64,000 nt of DNA from an uncultured Eggerthellaceae bacterium (GCA_910584145.1 CAJTXX010000004.1:19774-83773); one strand, 5' to 3'; counted from the stretch's first letter, positions 7,630-16,744 are shown. Translations and numbers: made by a program. The notes: generated by a model not told the origin, from the sequence alone.

Positions 7630-10600
7630 TCAGCGCAGCCCGCGCAAGGCGCGCTCTGCGTCCGTCTGCGCTCTGCGGTTGCGCGAGGCCATCTGCCTGA
7701 TGCCGTAGGCGGCTCCTGCGAGCGCTATGGCACCGGCTCCGAGCGCTGCGATGAGCGCAGGGCCGCTCGTGTCCCCGGTCTTGTCGTATCCGCTGCCGGC
7801 AGACGGTGTGCGCCCTTCGATGCGCACCGTCTGCTCCTCGGAGCGGAGGTCGGCGTGCAGGGCGACGAGCGAGCGCTCGCTGCGCCCGTCCCCAGGGTCC
7901 ATCTCGCGGTAGAGATGCTCGTATGCGACGACGCTCTGCCCGCCGAGCCCGCTCGCATCGAAGGTGAATGTGACGCTCTCCGTGCCCGATGACGCTGCTG
8001 GCACGAAGTACTTCGTGGCGGTCACTGGCTTGTCTCCTACGAGCAGCGGCTCTCCGGTGGCGCGGTCGTACAGCATGCCTTCCAGGATATGCTCCTTCCC
8101 GGCGGTCAGCCCTTCGTAGGCCACCTCGTCGGTTATGCGCGCCTCTCTGCTGTTCAGCAGCGCATGGTCGCCGTCGGTCGCGTCCGTCGCGATGGTGCGC
8201 ACCGCGCCCGTCACGAAGATGACGGTCTGGTCGTCGTTCTCCAGATCGGCCTCGCCGCAGACGGCCTCGCCCGAGCTGTCCTTCACCACGATCACGCATG
8301 AGGTGGCTCGCTCGCCTTCGAGCCCGCGCGCGTCGAGCGCGTATGCGAGGGCCGTCTCGCCCGATGTGCCCTCTGCGGTGAAGCTGCGCTCGGCCCACGC
8401 CAGCCGCTCGGCTATGTCGGGGTAGCGCTCTATCACCGCGCGCAGGGCGTCGCCGTCGAAAGCGTGCGGATAGCCCGCTTCGTCTGCATACATGCTGGCG
8501 AGGCTCTCAGCGTTCGGGTCGGCGCCTGCGGCGATGAGGAGCTCGCGCATCATCTGCTCCGCTCGCACCGCAGCCTCATCACCGTCGGCATCGGCGTGTT
8601 GGAGGACGGGCAGGCCGCTGTCGGGGTCGACGAGCAGGCCGTATGCTGTGTAGCTGCTCCCGAGCACCGCATCGGCGTAGCGCACCGTGTCGGTGAGCGC
8701 GGCTTCGGCATCGGCGGTGATCTGCTTGGCTTGCGTGCGCGCATCGGCGAGGTAGGTCCATGCGCTGGTAGCATGCACCGAGAAGCTCTGATCGGCGTTG
8801 TCGGGGTCTTTGTCCTCCGCCACTATCACCTCATCGCGCAGCAGCGTCTCGTACACCACGATGTCGTCGCCATCGCCGAGGCGGGAATCGAATGCGAAGG
8901 CGACCTCGGTCTGCCCGCTGCTCTCCTGCGGCGTGAAGACGGTGGTTCCCACCACGGGCTGCCCGTCGGCATCGCGCAGGCTCTCCACGCGCGTTGCGCC
9001 CTCGGCATCCTCTGCGGCGCGCGCTTTGAGCATCAGCTCGCCGCGCAGCGTGTATTCCTCGCCCGGTATCACATCCTCGTAGCGCACCGTATCGACCACG
9101 CGCGAGCCTTTGTCGGCTGCCACGGAATCGTCTCCGTCGAGCACATCGGCCACCACCGTCGCTATGCGGGGCTCGCGCACGCTCACCGTTTGCGCGCTGT
9201 CGCAGACATCGGCATGCTCAGCGATGAGCTCGCCATCGCGGTAGAGCCTCTCGAGCACCACCACCTCGCGCCCGTCGAGCTGGCTCGTGTCGCACGTGAA
9301 GGTCACCTCTTGCGCGCCATCGCGATGCTCAGGCGTGAAGGTCTTCTGGGCCGTGCAGGGCTCGCCCTGCTGGTTGGTGAGGGCGGCCGCATCATCTCCG
9401 GCCTCGTCGCCGGCGCCCCTCACCCAGAGCTCGCCGCGCAGCTCGTATTCGGCCCCTGCTATCAGATTGCGGTATTGCACGGTATCGGTGATGCGGGCTT
9501 GCGGGTCGGCGGGCACGATCTTGTCGCCGTCGTGCGCATCGGCGGCGCTGGTGCGCAGCGTCGGCGTATCGATATGCACGGTCTGGTCGTAGTCGGCGGC
9601 ATCTTCATGCTCGGCCACCACCGTGCCGGTGCTGACCTTCACCAGCTCTTCGAACACCACGACATCGCGGCCGGCGAGCGCGCGGGAATCGAAGGCGATC
9701 GTCACCTCGGCGTAGCCATTGGGCTGGGTCGGGGTGAACCGGGCCGACCCGCCTACCGGTGCTCCGCTCGCATCGGCGATGGCCTCGCCGCTCTGCGCAT
9801 CGACCAAGGTGGCGCACAGCTCGTAGGCGCCGCCTTCCGACACGTCGAGGTTCGCGTACTGCACGCGGTCGATGATGCGCGCGGCATGGTCGGCGCTGGC
9901 GTTCTTGCCGCCGGTCTGGTATTCGCGGGCGCGGGTGGTGATGGCGCATTCCGAGAGGGCTTGGTCGTCGAACGTCCCCAAGCCGACCACGTAGCCCTCA
10001 CGCTCGCCGATGGTCAGGCTGGGCATCCGTATGAGGGCGAGGCCCGCATTGCCGCTCACCCGCAGCTCCTCGATGGTGTACGTGCCATAGGGCAGCGCGC
10101 CCTTGGCATCGTCGGGCTTGCTGCTGCCGAACCAGACACCGGCTGTGGGGTCGAGCAGCGCCTCGTCGACGGTGCCGTCTGCGCGGACGGCCGCGTCATT
10201 CGCGTTCGTCTTGGCGGTGTGGCCGTTCCAAAGCGCCGCTGTGGAGGCTTGCCCGTTCGCGTCGGTCACCACGATGTGGCCTTCCCCGGTCGTGTTGTCG
10301 CGTATGCGGAAGGGGATGCCCGCCAAGCGGTTCTGGTCTGATTCGCGCGCCTTCACGAATTCCACGTCGCCTCGGAATACCTGGTCGGCGACGCTGGGCG
10401 CGTTGTAGGCGGTGCTGGTCTCGGTGGTGCCCGTTGCGGTCACCTGGCGCACATGCACGCGCTCATCGCTCAGGTGGTAGCCCGCTGGTGCTTTCGTCTC
10501 CTGGATGAGCAGTGTGCCGAGCGGGATGGCCGCTCTGCCGTCAGATGCCCGGTAGAACGCATCGCCCGATACCAGGTGGCTGTCGTTCAGGCGTGCATGC

Positions 10601-11769
10601 CCGTCTTCGTCGGTGCGCACCACCCAGGTGCGCGCAGGCGGCCCGCTCTGCTCGGTGGCTTGCGCGCTCGCGTAGTGCCCGCGGTAATAACGGACGGTGA
10701 ACTGCGCATCGGCGAGGGAGGCTCCGCCCTGCGGCGCGGCAGCGCCCGTCTCTGCGTCCAGCTTGGCTACGATCATGTCGGCCGTGCTGCGCAGCGGCGC
10801 ATCCTTCACCTGGCCGCCGTTCACGTGCGCGCAGGCGCCCTTGCGCACCTCGATGCGATGCACCGCAGGGTCGAGCGCGTAGCCGCGCGGAGCTGCGAGC
10901 TCCTTCACATAGTAGGTGCCGGTGCGCAGATAGCCCGACTTCGCACGGCCCTGCGCATCGCACGCGAGCTCTGCCGCCTTATCGGCGCATGCTCCGTCGC
11001 GGAAGATGCCGTAACGGGCGCCTTCCAAGGCATAGCACGGGTTGTCGTCGGTGATGCTGGTGTCGGCGGATGCCTTCTGGAGGTCGAGCCAGCCGCCCGG
11101 CGTGTACCCGATGATGGTCTGCTTATCGCCGCCCGGGTTCAACTGGAAGCAGCTCGCGGTGAACTCCGGCGGCACCTCGCCTGCGCGCTCGCGCATCTGC
11201 GCCTGCACCGAGCCGGGATTGTAGACGCCGGCATTCATCATCAGCACATGCTGGAGCGCCCAAGAGCGCAGCCCTCCCGTGACATCCTCCAAGGCCAGAA
11301 GGCCGTTGCAGGTGAAGAAGTCTCCCAGCACGATATGCGTCAGCACCAGGTACCGGTCATCGCTCATCGGGGTGCCGTCGAACCAGGCGGATGGCCACAT
11401 GGCGGCATCGAACCCGGGGCCGTCGTAGCCGAACCACAGGCATGCGGCGATGTCCTCGGGGCGGTAGCCGTTGTCGGGGTTCACCGTCCTCGGGTCGACG
11501 GGGGCGGCGCTGTAGGCTCCTGCTGCCGGCGTGTACATGCCGGGCTCGGCGCAAAAGGCGATGTTGCCGTCAGCATACATATAGTTCGTGAAGGTGTTCG
11601 AATACGGTACTTGGCGCTCTATCCGCAGCTCGACGCTGCGCTCGGCGTAGGCCACCTGCGCTCCCAAGGGGATGCCGGGGATGAGCCCCAACGCCAAGAT
11701 GAAGGCCAACAGGAGTGCTGCTAAGCGCTGCGGCAGCGCTCTTTTTCGTCTGGTCTGTGCTCGTGCCAC
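7630..11769 (-). CDS. Giant surface adhesin: thioester-like, Cna-B and VaFE repeat domains
   Basis: 1379 residues, starting at a GTG with GGAG upstream. Domains in order: signal peptide (about 1-43); a thioester-like adhesion domain with candidate Cys73 (IAFCAEP) and Gln173 (ALQHVL); three Cna-B/SpaA-like domains (about 225-605, ending in ETKAPAGYHL- or IEEL-type strands); five VaFE repeats (about 640-1330), recognised by DxVxYxxL and VVVFEEL-like motifs, which in known proteins form Thr-Gln ester bonds; then DKTGD, a hydrophobic helix and a basic tail. The DKTGD sequence replaces a canonical LPXTG signal. Repeat 4 carries an insertion and lacks the conserved Glu. Such proteins are host- or mucus-binding fibrillar adhesins. 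It is cotranscribed with the CxxC protein and class B sortase. Confidence 0.88.
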   Translation of the reverse strand: MARAQTRRKRALPQRLAALLLAFILALGLIPGIPLGAQVAYAERSVELRIERQVPYSNTFTNYMYADGNIAFCAEPGMYTPAAGAYSAAPVDPRTVNPDNGYRPEDIAACLWFGYDGPGFDAAMWPSAWFDGTPMSDDRYLVLTHIVLGDFFTCNGLLALEDVTGGLRSWALQHVLMMNAGVYNPGSVQAQMRERAGEVPPEFTASCFQLNPGGDKQTIIGYTPGGWLDLQKASADTSITDDNPCYALEGARYGIFRDGACADKAAELACDAQGRAKSGYLRTGTYYVKELAAPRGYALDPAVHRIEVRKGACAHVNGGQVKDAPLRSTADMIVAKLDAETGAAAPQGGASLADAQFTVRYYRGHYASAQATEQSGPPARTWVVRTDEDGHARLNDSHLVSGDAFYRASDGRAAIPLGTLLIQETKAPAGYHLSDERVHVRQVTATGTTETSTAYNAPSVADQVFRGDVEFVKARESDQNRLAGIPFRIRDNTTGEGHIVVTDANGQASTAALWNGHTAKTNANDAAVRADGTVDEALLDPTAGVWFGSSKPDDAKGALPYGTYTIEELRVSGNAGLALIRMPSLTIGEREGYVVGLGTFDDQALSECAITTRAREYQTGGKNASADHAARIIDRVQYANLDVSEGGAYELCATLVDAQSGEAIADASGAPVGGSARFTPTQPNGYAEVTIAFDSRALAGRDVVVFEELVKVSTGTVVAEHEDAADYDQTVHIDTPTLRTSAADAHDGDKIVPADPQARITDTVQYRNLIAGAEYELRGELWVRGAGDEAGDDAAALTNQQGEPCTAQKTFTPEHRDGAQEVTFTCDTSQLDGREVVVLERLYRDGELIAEHADVCDSAQTVSVREPRIATVVADVLDGDDSVAADKGSRVVDTVRYEDVIPGEEYTLRGELMLKARAAEDAEGATRVESLRDADGQPVVGTTVFTPQESSGQTEVAFAFDSRLGDGDDIVVYETLLRDEVIVAEDKDPDNADQSFSVHATSAWTYLADARTQAKQITADAEAALTDTVRYADAVLGSSYTAYGLLVDPDSGLPVLQHADADGDEAAVRAEQMMRELLIAAGADPNAESLASMYADEAGYPHAFDGDALRAVIERYPDIAERLAWAERSFTAEGTSGETALAYALDARGLEGERATSCVIVVKDSSGEAVCGEADLENDDQTVIFVTGAVRTIATDATDGDHALLNSREARITDEVAYEGLTAGKEHILEGMLYDRATGEPLLVGDKPVTATKYFVPAASSGTESVTFTFDASGLGGQSVVAYEHLYREMDPGDGRSERSLVALHADLRSEEQTVRIEGRTPSAGSGYDKTGDTSGPALIAALGAGAIALAGAAYGIRQMASRNRRAQTDAERALRGLR

Positions 11770-12103
11770 GTTCAGCTCCTAACCATCGCATCGGGAAGAT
11801 CGGCTCGCTTTGAACCTTACCCATGCGGTCTGGCGCGGAGATGATAGGGATGCGATATCCGGCTACCACCGCATCGACCCCTCATGCGAGCCGCGCGGAG
11901 AAGCGGTTGAGCATGGTATCGCCCATGCGCGCTGACGTTATCGGGCGCGCATCCGATAGGTGCGCGCTATGCGGCCTTATGCGCATCTGCTGTGGTTCTT
12001 GCGCAGAACGGGCGAGAACCTTCCGCAGACCTTGCAGCGCTGCGGGCCATGTCGCAGAATAGGCCCGAAAAGAGCGATCAGAGCAGATAAGTCGAGGTCT
12101 TGC
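11770..12103. other. Divergent intergenic region between adhesin and rseP
   Basis: 334 bases without a gene. It separates the leftward adhesin operon from rightward rseP and should hold both promoters. A good rightward promoter is listed separately at 12032-12060. No convincing -35/-10 pair is seen for the adhesin. Short CG-rich palindromic words (GCGCGC) are frequent, but no repeat or RNA structure stands out. Confidence 0.6.
12032..12060 (+). promoter_or_regulatory. Sigma-70-type promoter for rseP-ispG
   Basis: TTGCAG (12032-12037) and CAGAAT (12055-12060) are separated by exactly 17 bases and lie about 44 bases before the rseP ATG. The rseP-ispG-proS part of the isoprenoid series therefore has its own promoter, as expected now that the adhesin operon separates it from dxr. 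Confidence 0.55.
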
Positions 12104-13213
12104 ATGGATATCATCTTCATGATCGTCTGCGCCGTGTTCACCATCGGCTTCCTCGTGTTCATCCACGAGGGCGGCCATTATCTCGCCGCGCGCGCCTTCG
12201 GGGTGCGCGTCACCGAGTTCATGCTGGGCCTGCCGGGCCCGAGCATCGGCTTCACGAAAGCGGGCACGCGCTTCGGCGTCACCGCAGTGCCCCTCGGCGG
12301 CTATGCGAAGGTATGCGGTATGGAGAGCGGCCCGGTGGCGGAGCACGCGGAGGAGGTGCTGCGCTGCGTTTGGGAGCGCGGTTGCGTCACCGCAGGCGAG
12401 GTGGCCGAGGCCTGCGCGATAGATGCCGAGGATGCCCAAGACGCCCTCGATCAGCTGGTGGAATGGGGCAGCATCGCCCCTCCTGCGCGCGGCGATGCCG
12501 CAGAGGCTTACCGCACCCCGGCCTTCGAGCCGACCCGCCGCCAGCTCCGCGAGGCCGCCCGGCGCTGCGCGCCGGCGCCCGAGCCGAGCCCTGCCGGCGC
12601 CCCGCGCCCCGTGCCCGACAGCCGCACGCTGTTCGAGCGTGAGCAAGCGCAGCTCTACCGCAGCCTGCCGTTCTGGAAACGCTCGGTCATCCTGCTCGCG
12701 GGCATCGCGGTGAACCTGATCTTCGCCATGCTGGCGTTCGTCGTCATCTATTCGGTCCTCGGGTTCGACGTGGCGAACCCCGATACGGGCGAGCTCACGC
12801 ATGTGGTGGTGTCGCCCGACAAGGCCATCATGGCCGGGTTCAGCTACATCGGCATGACCGTGCAGGCCATCGCGGGCCTGTTCAACCCCGTCACCGCGGC
12901 CGAGACGGTGGCGAACTCCACCAGCATCATGGGCATCGCGGTCATGTCCGCCGACTACTTCGCTGCCGGGCTCGCTGAGGCGCTGTTCTTCATGGCCATC
13001 ATCTCGGTGTCGCTCGGCCTCATGAACCTGATACCCATCCCGCCGCTCGACGGCGGGCGGTTCGCGGTCGAGGTGTTCCAGCGCATCAGCCGTCGGCAGG
13101 TGCCGGCGCGCGTCATGGGGTACCTTTCCGTGGCGGGCATGGCGCTTTTCATCGGATTGTTCGTTATCATGTTGAATCAGGATGTGCAACGGTTCATCTT
13201 CGGCAATTGGTGA
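12104..13213 (+). CDS. rseP: Site-2 membrane protease, PDZ-less with winged-helix-like insert
   Basis: Zinc metalloprotease cutting inside the membrane. The HEGGH zinc motif is at residues 21-25 in the first helix. The third ligand region NLIPIPPLDGG is near residue 315. Unlike RseP/RasP, no PDZ domain is visible between the second helix and the central membrane part; only about 40 residues separate them. Residues of about 74-175 on the cytosolic side instead look like a winged-helix unit (VLRCVWERGCVTAGEVAEAC then LDQLVEWGSI) plus a proline-rich linker. The ATG at 12104 follows GAGGT; the longer frame from 11960 is rejected as arginine-rich. The ispG neighbour matches the conserved gene order. 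Confidence 0.88.
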   Translation: MDIIFMIVCAVFTIGFLVFIHEGGHYLAARAFGVRVTEFMLGLPGPSIGFTKAGTRFGVTAVPLGGYAKVCGMESGPVAEHAEEVLRCVWERGCVTAGEVAEACAIDAEDAQDALDQLVEWGSIAPPARGDAAEAYRTPAFEPTRRQLREAARRCAPAPEPSPAGAPRPVPDSRTLFEREQAQLYRSLPFWKRSVILLAGIAVNLIFAMLAFVVIYSVLGFDVANPDTGELTHVVVSPDKAIMAGFSYIGMTVQAIAGLFNPVTAAETVANSTSIMGIAVMSADYFAAGLAEALFFMAIISVSLGLMNLIPIPPLDGGRFAVEVFQRISRRQVPARVMGYLSVAGMALFIGLFVIMLNQDVQRFIFGNW

Positions 13214-13234
13214 GCCTGAAGAGAGGATGCGCTT

Positions 13235-13408
13235 ATGGGTGGCTCCGAGCTCGCGGTCGTGCTCCTTCCATTGCTGGGATACGCGGTGGCTATCGCCTTC
13301 TGGCTCGCTATCGGGTATGTGGTGGTGAAGAAGGCCGTGAAGCGGGCGATCATAGAGGCGCATGAGGAGATGGCAGGTGGAGCGGGGCATGAAGCAGACA
13401 GGCGATAA
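13235..13408 (+). CDS. Small membrane peptide between rseP and ispG
   Basis: 57 codons from an ATG preceded by GAGAGGA. The product has one strongly hydrophobic helix (VVLLPLLGYAVAIAFWLAIG, about residues 8-27) followed by a basic and then acidic tail (VKKAVKRAIIEAHEEM). It overlaps the ispG start by 20 bases, and the ribosome-binding site of ispG lies in its coding sequence, so translation is probably coupled. No family is recognised. The clean helix and tight spacing argue for a real gene. Confidence 0.55.
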   Translation: MGGSELAVVLLPLLGYAVAIAFWLAIGYVVVKKAVKRAIIEAHEEMAGGAGHEADRR

Positions 13409-14480
13409 GGCTGCGCGCATGCTGACCCATCAGGTGATGGTGGGCCGGCGCGGGCATGGCGGCGTGGCGATCGGCGGCGGCGCTCCGGTAGCGGTGCAGT
13501 CGATGCTCAGCTGCCCGGCGACGGATGTGGCTGCGAACCTAGAGCAGATCGAGCGCCTGGCCGAAGCGGGCTGCGAGATCGTGCGCATGGCCATACCCGA
13601 TCAAACGGCGCTCGACGCCTTCCGGCGCGTGTGCGAGGGCTCGCCGCTGCCGGTGGTGGCCGACGTGCACTTCGACGCCAGCATAGCCGTGCGCGCTGCA
13701 TGGAGCGGGGCGGCGAAGCTGCGCATCAACCCCGGCAACATCGGCGGCCTGCCTAAGACCGACCTGGTCATAGACGCGGCGCGCGGCGCGGGCATCCCCA
13801 TACGCATCGGGGTGAACGCCGGCTCGCTCGACGCGCAGCTGGCCGCTCGCACCGACCTCACGCTACCGGAGAAGCTGGCGGCCTCGGCGGAGGGCTACGT
13901 GCGCTACTTCGAGGAGGAGCGCGGCTTCCGCGACATCGTGGTATCGGCGAAGGCGCACGACGTGATGGCCACCATCCGCACATATCGCCTGCTCAGCGAG
14001 CGCATCCCGCATATCCCGCTGCATATCGGCATCACCGAGGCGGGCACGGCCTTCCAGGGCGCTATCAAATCGGCTGCGGGGTTGGGCGTGCTGCTCGAGC
14101 AGGGCATCGGCGACACGCTGCGCATCTCGCTCACCGACGACCCGGTGCTGGAAGTGCGCGCGGCTTGGCAGCTGCTGGCGGCGCTCGACATGCGCCGGCG
14201 CGACCCAGAGCTCATCAGCTGCCCCACATGCGGCCGCTGCAAGGTCGACCTGATACCTATCGCGCGCCAGGTGGAGGAGGCTGTCGGCAAGCTGGGCCGT
14301 CCGCTCAAGGTGGCGGTCATGGGATGCGTGGTGAACGGCCCGGGTGAGGCGGCCGACGCCGATGTGGGCGTGGCTTGCGGAGAGGGGCAGGGCGCCATCT
14401 TCCGTCATGGTAGAATCGTACGTAAAGCAGACGAGGCGCATATAGTGGATGCGCTGATGGAAGAGGTCGAGAAGCTCTAG
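13389..14480 (+). CDS. ispG: 4-hydroxy-3-methylbut-2-enyl diphosphate synthase
   Basis: MEP-pathway [4Fe-4S] enzyme that converts MEcPP to HMBPP. Cluster ligands are visible in CPTCGRC and in GCVVNGPGEA near the C-terminus, and the N-terminal VMVGRRGHGGVAIGGG and AVQSM segments are family-typical. The ATG at 13389 with AGGTGGAG seven bases upstream is preferred over 13362. The length of 363 residues is standard for the bacterial form. proS follows after 27 bases, so the two are probably cotranscribed. Confidence 0.95.
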   Translation: MKQTGDKAARMLTHQVMVGRRGHGGVAIGGGAPVAVQSMLSCPATDVAANLEQIERLAEAGCEIVRMAIPDQTALDAFRRVCEGSPLPVVADVHFDASIAVRAAWSGAAKLRINPGNIGGLPKTDLVIDAARGAGIPIRIGVNAGSLDAQLAARTDLTLPEKLAASAEGYVRYFEEERGFRDIVVSAKAHDVMATIRTYRLLSERIPHIPLHIGITEAGTAFQGAIKSAAGLGVLLEQGIGDTLRISLTDDPVLEVRAAWQLLAALDMRRRDPELISCPTCGRCKVDLIPIARQVEEAVGKLGRPLKVAVMGCVVNGPGEAADADVGVACGEGQGAIFRHGRIVRKADEAHIVDALMEEVEKL

Positions 14481-14507
14481 GCTGGGCTCGGCCGCGAAGG
14501 AGACCCG

Positions 14508-16259
14508 ATGGCCGAGATACTGCACCTGAGCAAGCTCTACATGCCCACCCTGAAAGAGGATCCCGCCGACGCTGAGATAGCGAGCCATAAGCTGCTGCTG
14601 CGCTCCGGCATGATACGCAAGACCGCCAGCGGCGTGTACACGTTCCTGCCGCTGGGCTTCCGCGTCCTCAAGAAGATCGAGCGCATCGTGCGCGAGGAGA
14701 TGGACGGCATCGGCTCGCAGGAGATCATGATGCCGGCGCTGCAACCCTCCGAGCTCTGGCACGAGAGCGGCCGCTGGAACGATTACGGCCCCGAGCTGAT
14801 GCGCCTCACCGATCGCCACGACCACGGCTTCTGCCTCGGGCCCACCCATGAGGAGCTGATAACCGCGCTCGTGCGCGACGAGCTGCGCTCCTACAAGCAG
14901 CTGCCCGTCTCCCTCTACCAGATACAGGTGAAGTTCCGCGACGAGATACGCCCGCGCTTCGGGCTCTTGCGCAGCCGCGAGTTCATCATGAAGGACGCGT
15001 ACTCCTTCCACGACAGCCAGGAATCGCTCCAGCAGACCTACGATGACATGAGCGGCGCATATGGCCGCATCTGCGATAGGTGCGCGCTGGAATGGCGCGC
15101 GGTGGAGGCCGATTCCGGGCAGATCGGCGGCAGCGTGTCCATCGAGTTCATGGCGCTGGCGGAATCGGGCGAGGCGGAGCTCGTGCATTGCGCATGCGGC
15201 TACGCGGCCGATGCCGAGGCGGCGGAGTGCATCTGCCGTCCCGCGGTGCACAAGGTCGACGCGATGGAGAAGATAGCCACGCCGGGCGTGCACACCATAG
15301 ACGAGCTGGCGGAGTTCCTGAGCATCCCGGCGAGCGCTACGGTGAAGGCGCTCTCCGGCAAGGGCGCCGACGGCGAGCTGGTGGTGTTCTTCATCCCCGG
15401 CGACCACGAGCTCAACGACATAAAGGCCGACCGCGCGGTGCCGGGCTTCGCCTTCCTGACCGACGAGGAGATGGAGTCGTTCGGGCTGCACAAGGGCTCG
15501 ATGGGCCCTGTGGGGCTGCCGGAAGAGGCGCGCGTGGTGGCCGACCGCAACCTGAAAGGCGTGCCCGCCTGGGTGGTGGGGGCGAACGAGGACGGCTTCC
15601 ACTACGTGGGCGCGCAGCTCGGCGTCGACTTCCAGGTGGACGAATGGGCTGACCTGTGTATCGCCGTGCCGGGCGATTCGTGCCCCGAGTGCCACTGTGC
15701 GCTCGAAGGCGCCCGTGGCATCGAGGTGAGCCAGGTGTTCCAGCTGGGCGACAAGTACTCGCGCACGATGGATGCCACCTACTTGGACAAGGACGGCAAG
15801 GAGCAGTACTTCATCATGGGCTGCTACGGCGTGGGTGTCAGCCGCACGCTGGCCGCTATCGTGGAGCAGCACAACGACGACGACGGCATCATCTGGCCGC
15901 CGTCGGTGGCGCCCGCGCAGGTGTGCGTGCTGCCGCTGTCGTCTGACGATACGGTGATGAACGCCGCCACCGGCATAGCGGATAAGCTCGCCAAGATGGG
16001 CTTCGAGGTGGCTATAGACGACCGCGACGAGCGCGCGGGCGTGAAGTTCGCCGATGCCGACCTGGTGGGTTGGCCGCTCCAGGTGATCGTGGGCAAGCGC
16101 GGGGTGGCCGAGGGCAAGGTGGAGCTGAAGCGCCGCCGCACCGGCGAGCGCCGTGAGATGTCGTTCGATTACATGGAAGAGATGATGTCGTTCGTGAACC
16201 GCCAGATGCGCAACATGCCGCAGGGCGGCACGAACCTGTTCGCGAGCTTCTTCGAGTAG
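14508..16259 (+). CDS. proS: Prolyl-tRNA synthetase, bacterial type with editing domain
   Basis: Charges tRNA-Pro. It is a class II synthetase of 583 residues. Motif 1 is seen around MMPALQPSELW, motif 2 around FRDEIRPRFGLLRSREF, and motif 3 near the end of the catalytic core (GCYGVGVSRTLAAI). A YbaK-like insertion domain that hydrolyses Ala-tRNA-Pro occupies about residues 245-385. The anticodon-binding domain is C-terminal. The start ATG is preceded by AAGGAG. A 10-bp terminator hairpin follows. Confidence 0.97.
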   Translation: MAEILHLSKLYMPTLKEDPADAEIASHKLLLRSGMIRKTASGVYTFLPLGFRVLKKIERIVREEMDGIGSQEIMMPALQPSELWHESGRWNDYGPELMRLTDRHDHGFCLGPTHEELITALVRDELRSYKQLPVSLYQIQVKFRDEIRPRFGLLRSREFIMKDAYSFHDSQESLQQTYDDMSGAYGRICDRCALEWRAVEADSGQIGGSVSIEFMALAESGEAELVHCACGYAADAEAAECICRPAVHKVDAMEKIATPGVHTIDELAEFLSIPASATVKALSGKGADGELVVFFIPGDHELNDIKADRAVPGFAFLTDEEMESFGLHKGSMGPVGLPEEARVVADRNLKGVPAWVVGANEDGFHYVGAQLGVDFQVDEWADLCIAVPGDSCPECHCALEGARGIEVSQVFQLGDKYSRTMDATYLDKDGKEQYFIMGCYGVGVSRTLAAIVEQHNDDDGIIWPPSVAPAQVCVLPLSSDDTVMNAATGIADKLAKMGFEVAIDDRDERAGVKFADADLVGWPLQVIVGKRGVAEGKVELKRRRTGERREMSFDYMEEMMSFVNRQMRNMPQGGTNLFASFFE

Positions 16260-16270
16260 CGGGCGCTCTG

Positions 16271-16300
16271 GTCAGCGCCCCGCGGCGGGCGCTGACGTTT
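16271..16300 (+). terminator. Terminator after proS
   Basis: GTCAGCGCCC (16271-16280) pairs with GGGCGCTGAC (16287-16296) across a 6-base loop, followed by GTTTGCG. The stem is strong and GC-rich with a short T-run. Confidence 0.65.
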
Positions 16301-16385
16301 GCGTAACAGCATCGGCGCGCACTGCGCAGCGCGGGCGGTTTGCGCCATCATGGTCTGGAGAGGCAGCCGATCTGAGGAGGCTATC

Positions 16386-16724
16386 ATGACGACCATGACA
16401 GACCCGTTCCGCGAGATATTCCTAGCGGGCGTAGGCGCGCTGGCTATCGGCGCGGAGAAATCGAAGGAGATAGTGGACCAGCTGGTGGCGAAAGGCCAGA
16501 TAACCGTCGAGCAGGGCAAAGATATCGCCAGCGACCTGCATTCCCAGGCGAAGGAGAGCACCGCGCAGGTGCGCGATGATGTCATCCAGGCGTATCTGAG
16601 CACCCTGACCAAAGAGGAGCGCGACGCGTTCGCGGCGCGCGTGGCCGAGATGGCCGCCGACGCCGATGCCGACCAGCAGCTGAACAAGGAAGAAGCTGCC
16701 GAGGTGAAGATCGCCATCAAATAG
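16386..16724 (+). CDS. Phasin-like small helical protein
   Basis: 112 residues with a perfect GAGGAGG ribosome-binding site. The sequence is amphipathic helix throughout: FREIFLAGVGALAIGAEKSKEIVDQLVAKG, then QITVEQGKDIASDL, resembling the phasin / polyhydroxyalkanoate granule-associated family of short Firmicute and Actinobacterial proteins. An acidic ADADADQQLNKEEA segment lies near the end. No polyhydroxyalkanoate synthase is nearby, so the name reflects fold similarity, not proven function. It stands alone between the proS terminator and the rlmB promoter. Confidence 0.6.
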   Translation: MTTMTDPFREIFLAGVGALAIGAEKSKEIVDQLVAKGQITVEQGKDIASDLHSQAKESTAQVRDDVIQAYLSTLTKEERDAFAARVAEMAADADADQQLNKEEAAEVKIAIK

Positions 16725-16744
16725 GCACGGAGCGCGTTTTGCTT

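Noticed and set aside
8464..10341. 625-residue plus-strand frame inside the adhesin gene
   Set aside because: The product is a His/Gly/Ala/Val mixture without motifs. The minus-strand adhesin domains are unambiguous.
13863..15872. 669-residue minus-strand frame opposite proS and ispG
   Set aside because: Antisense shadow of two certain genes, with no promoter, ribosome-binding site or recognisable motif.
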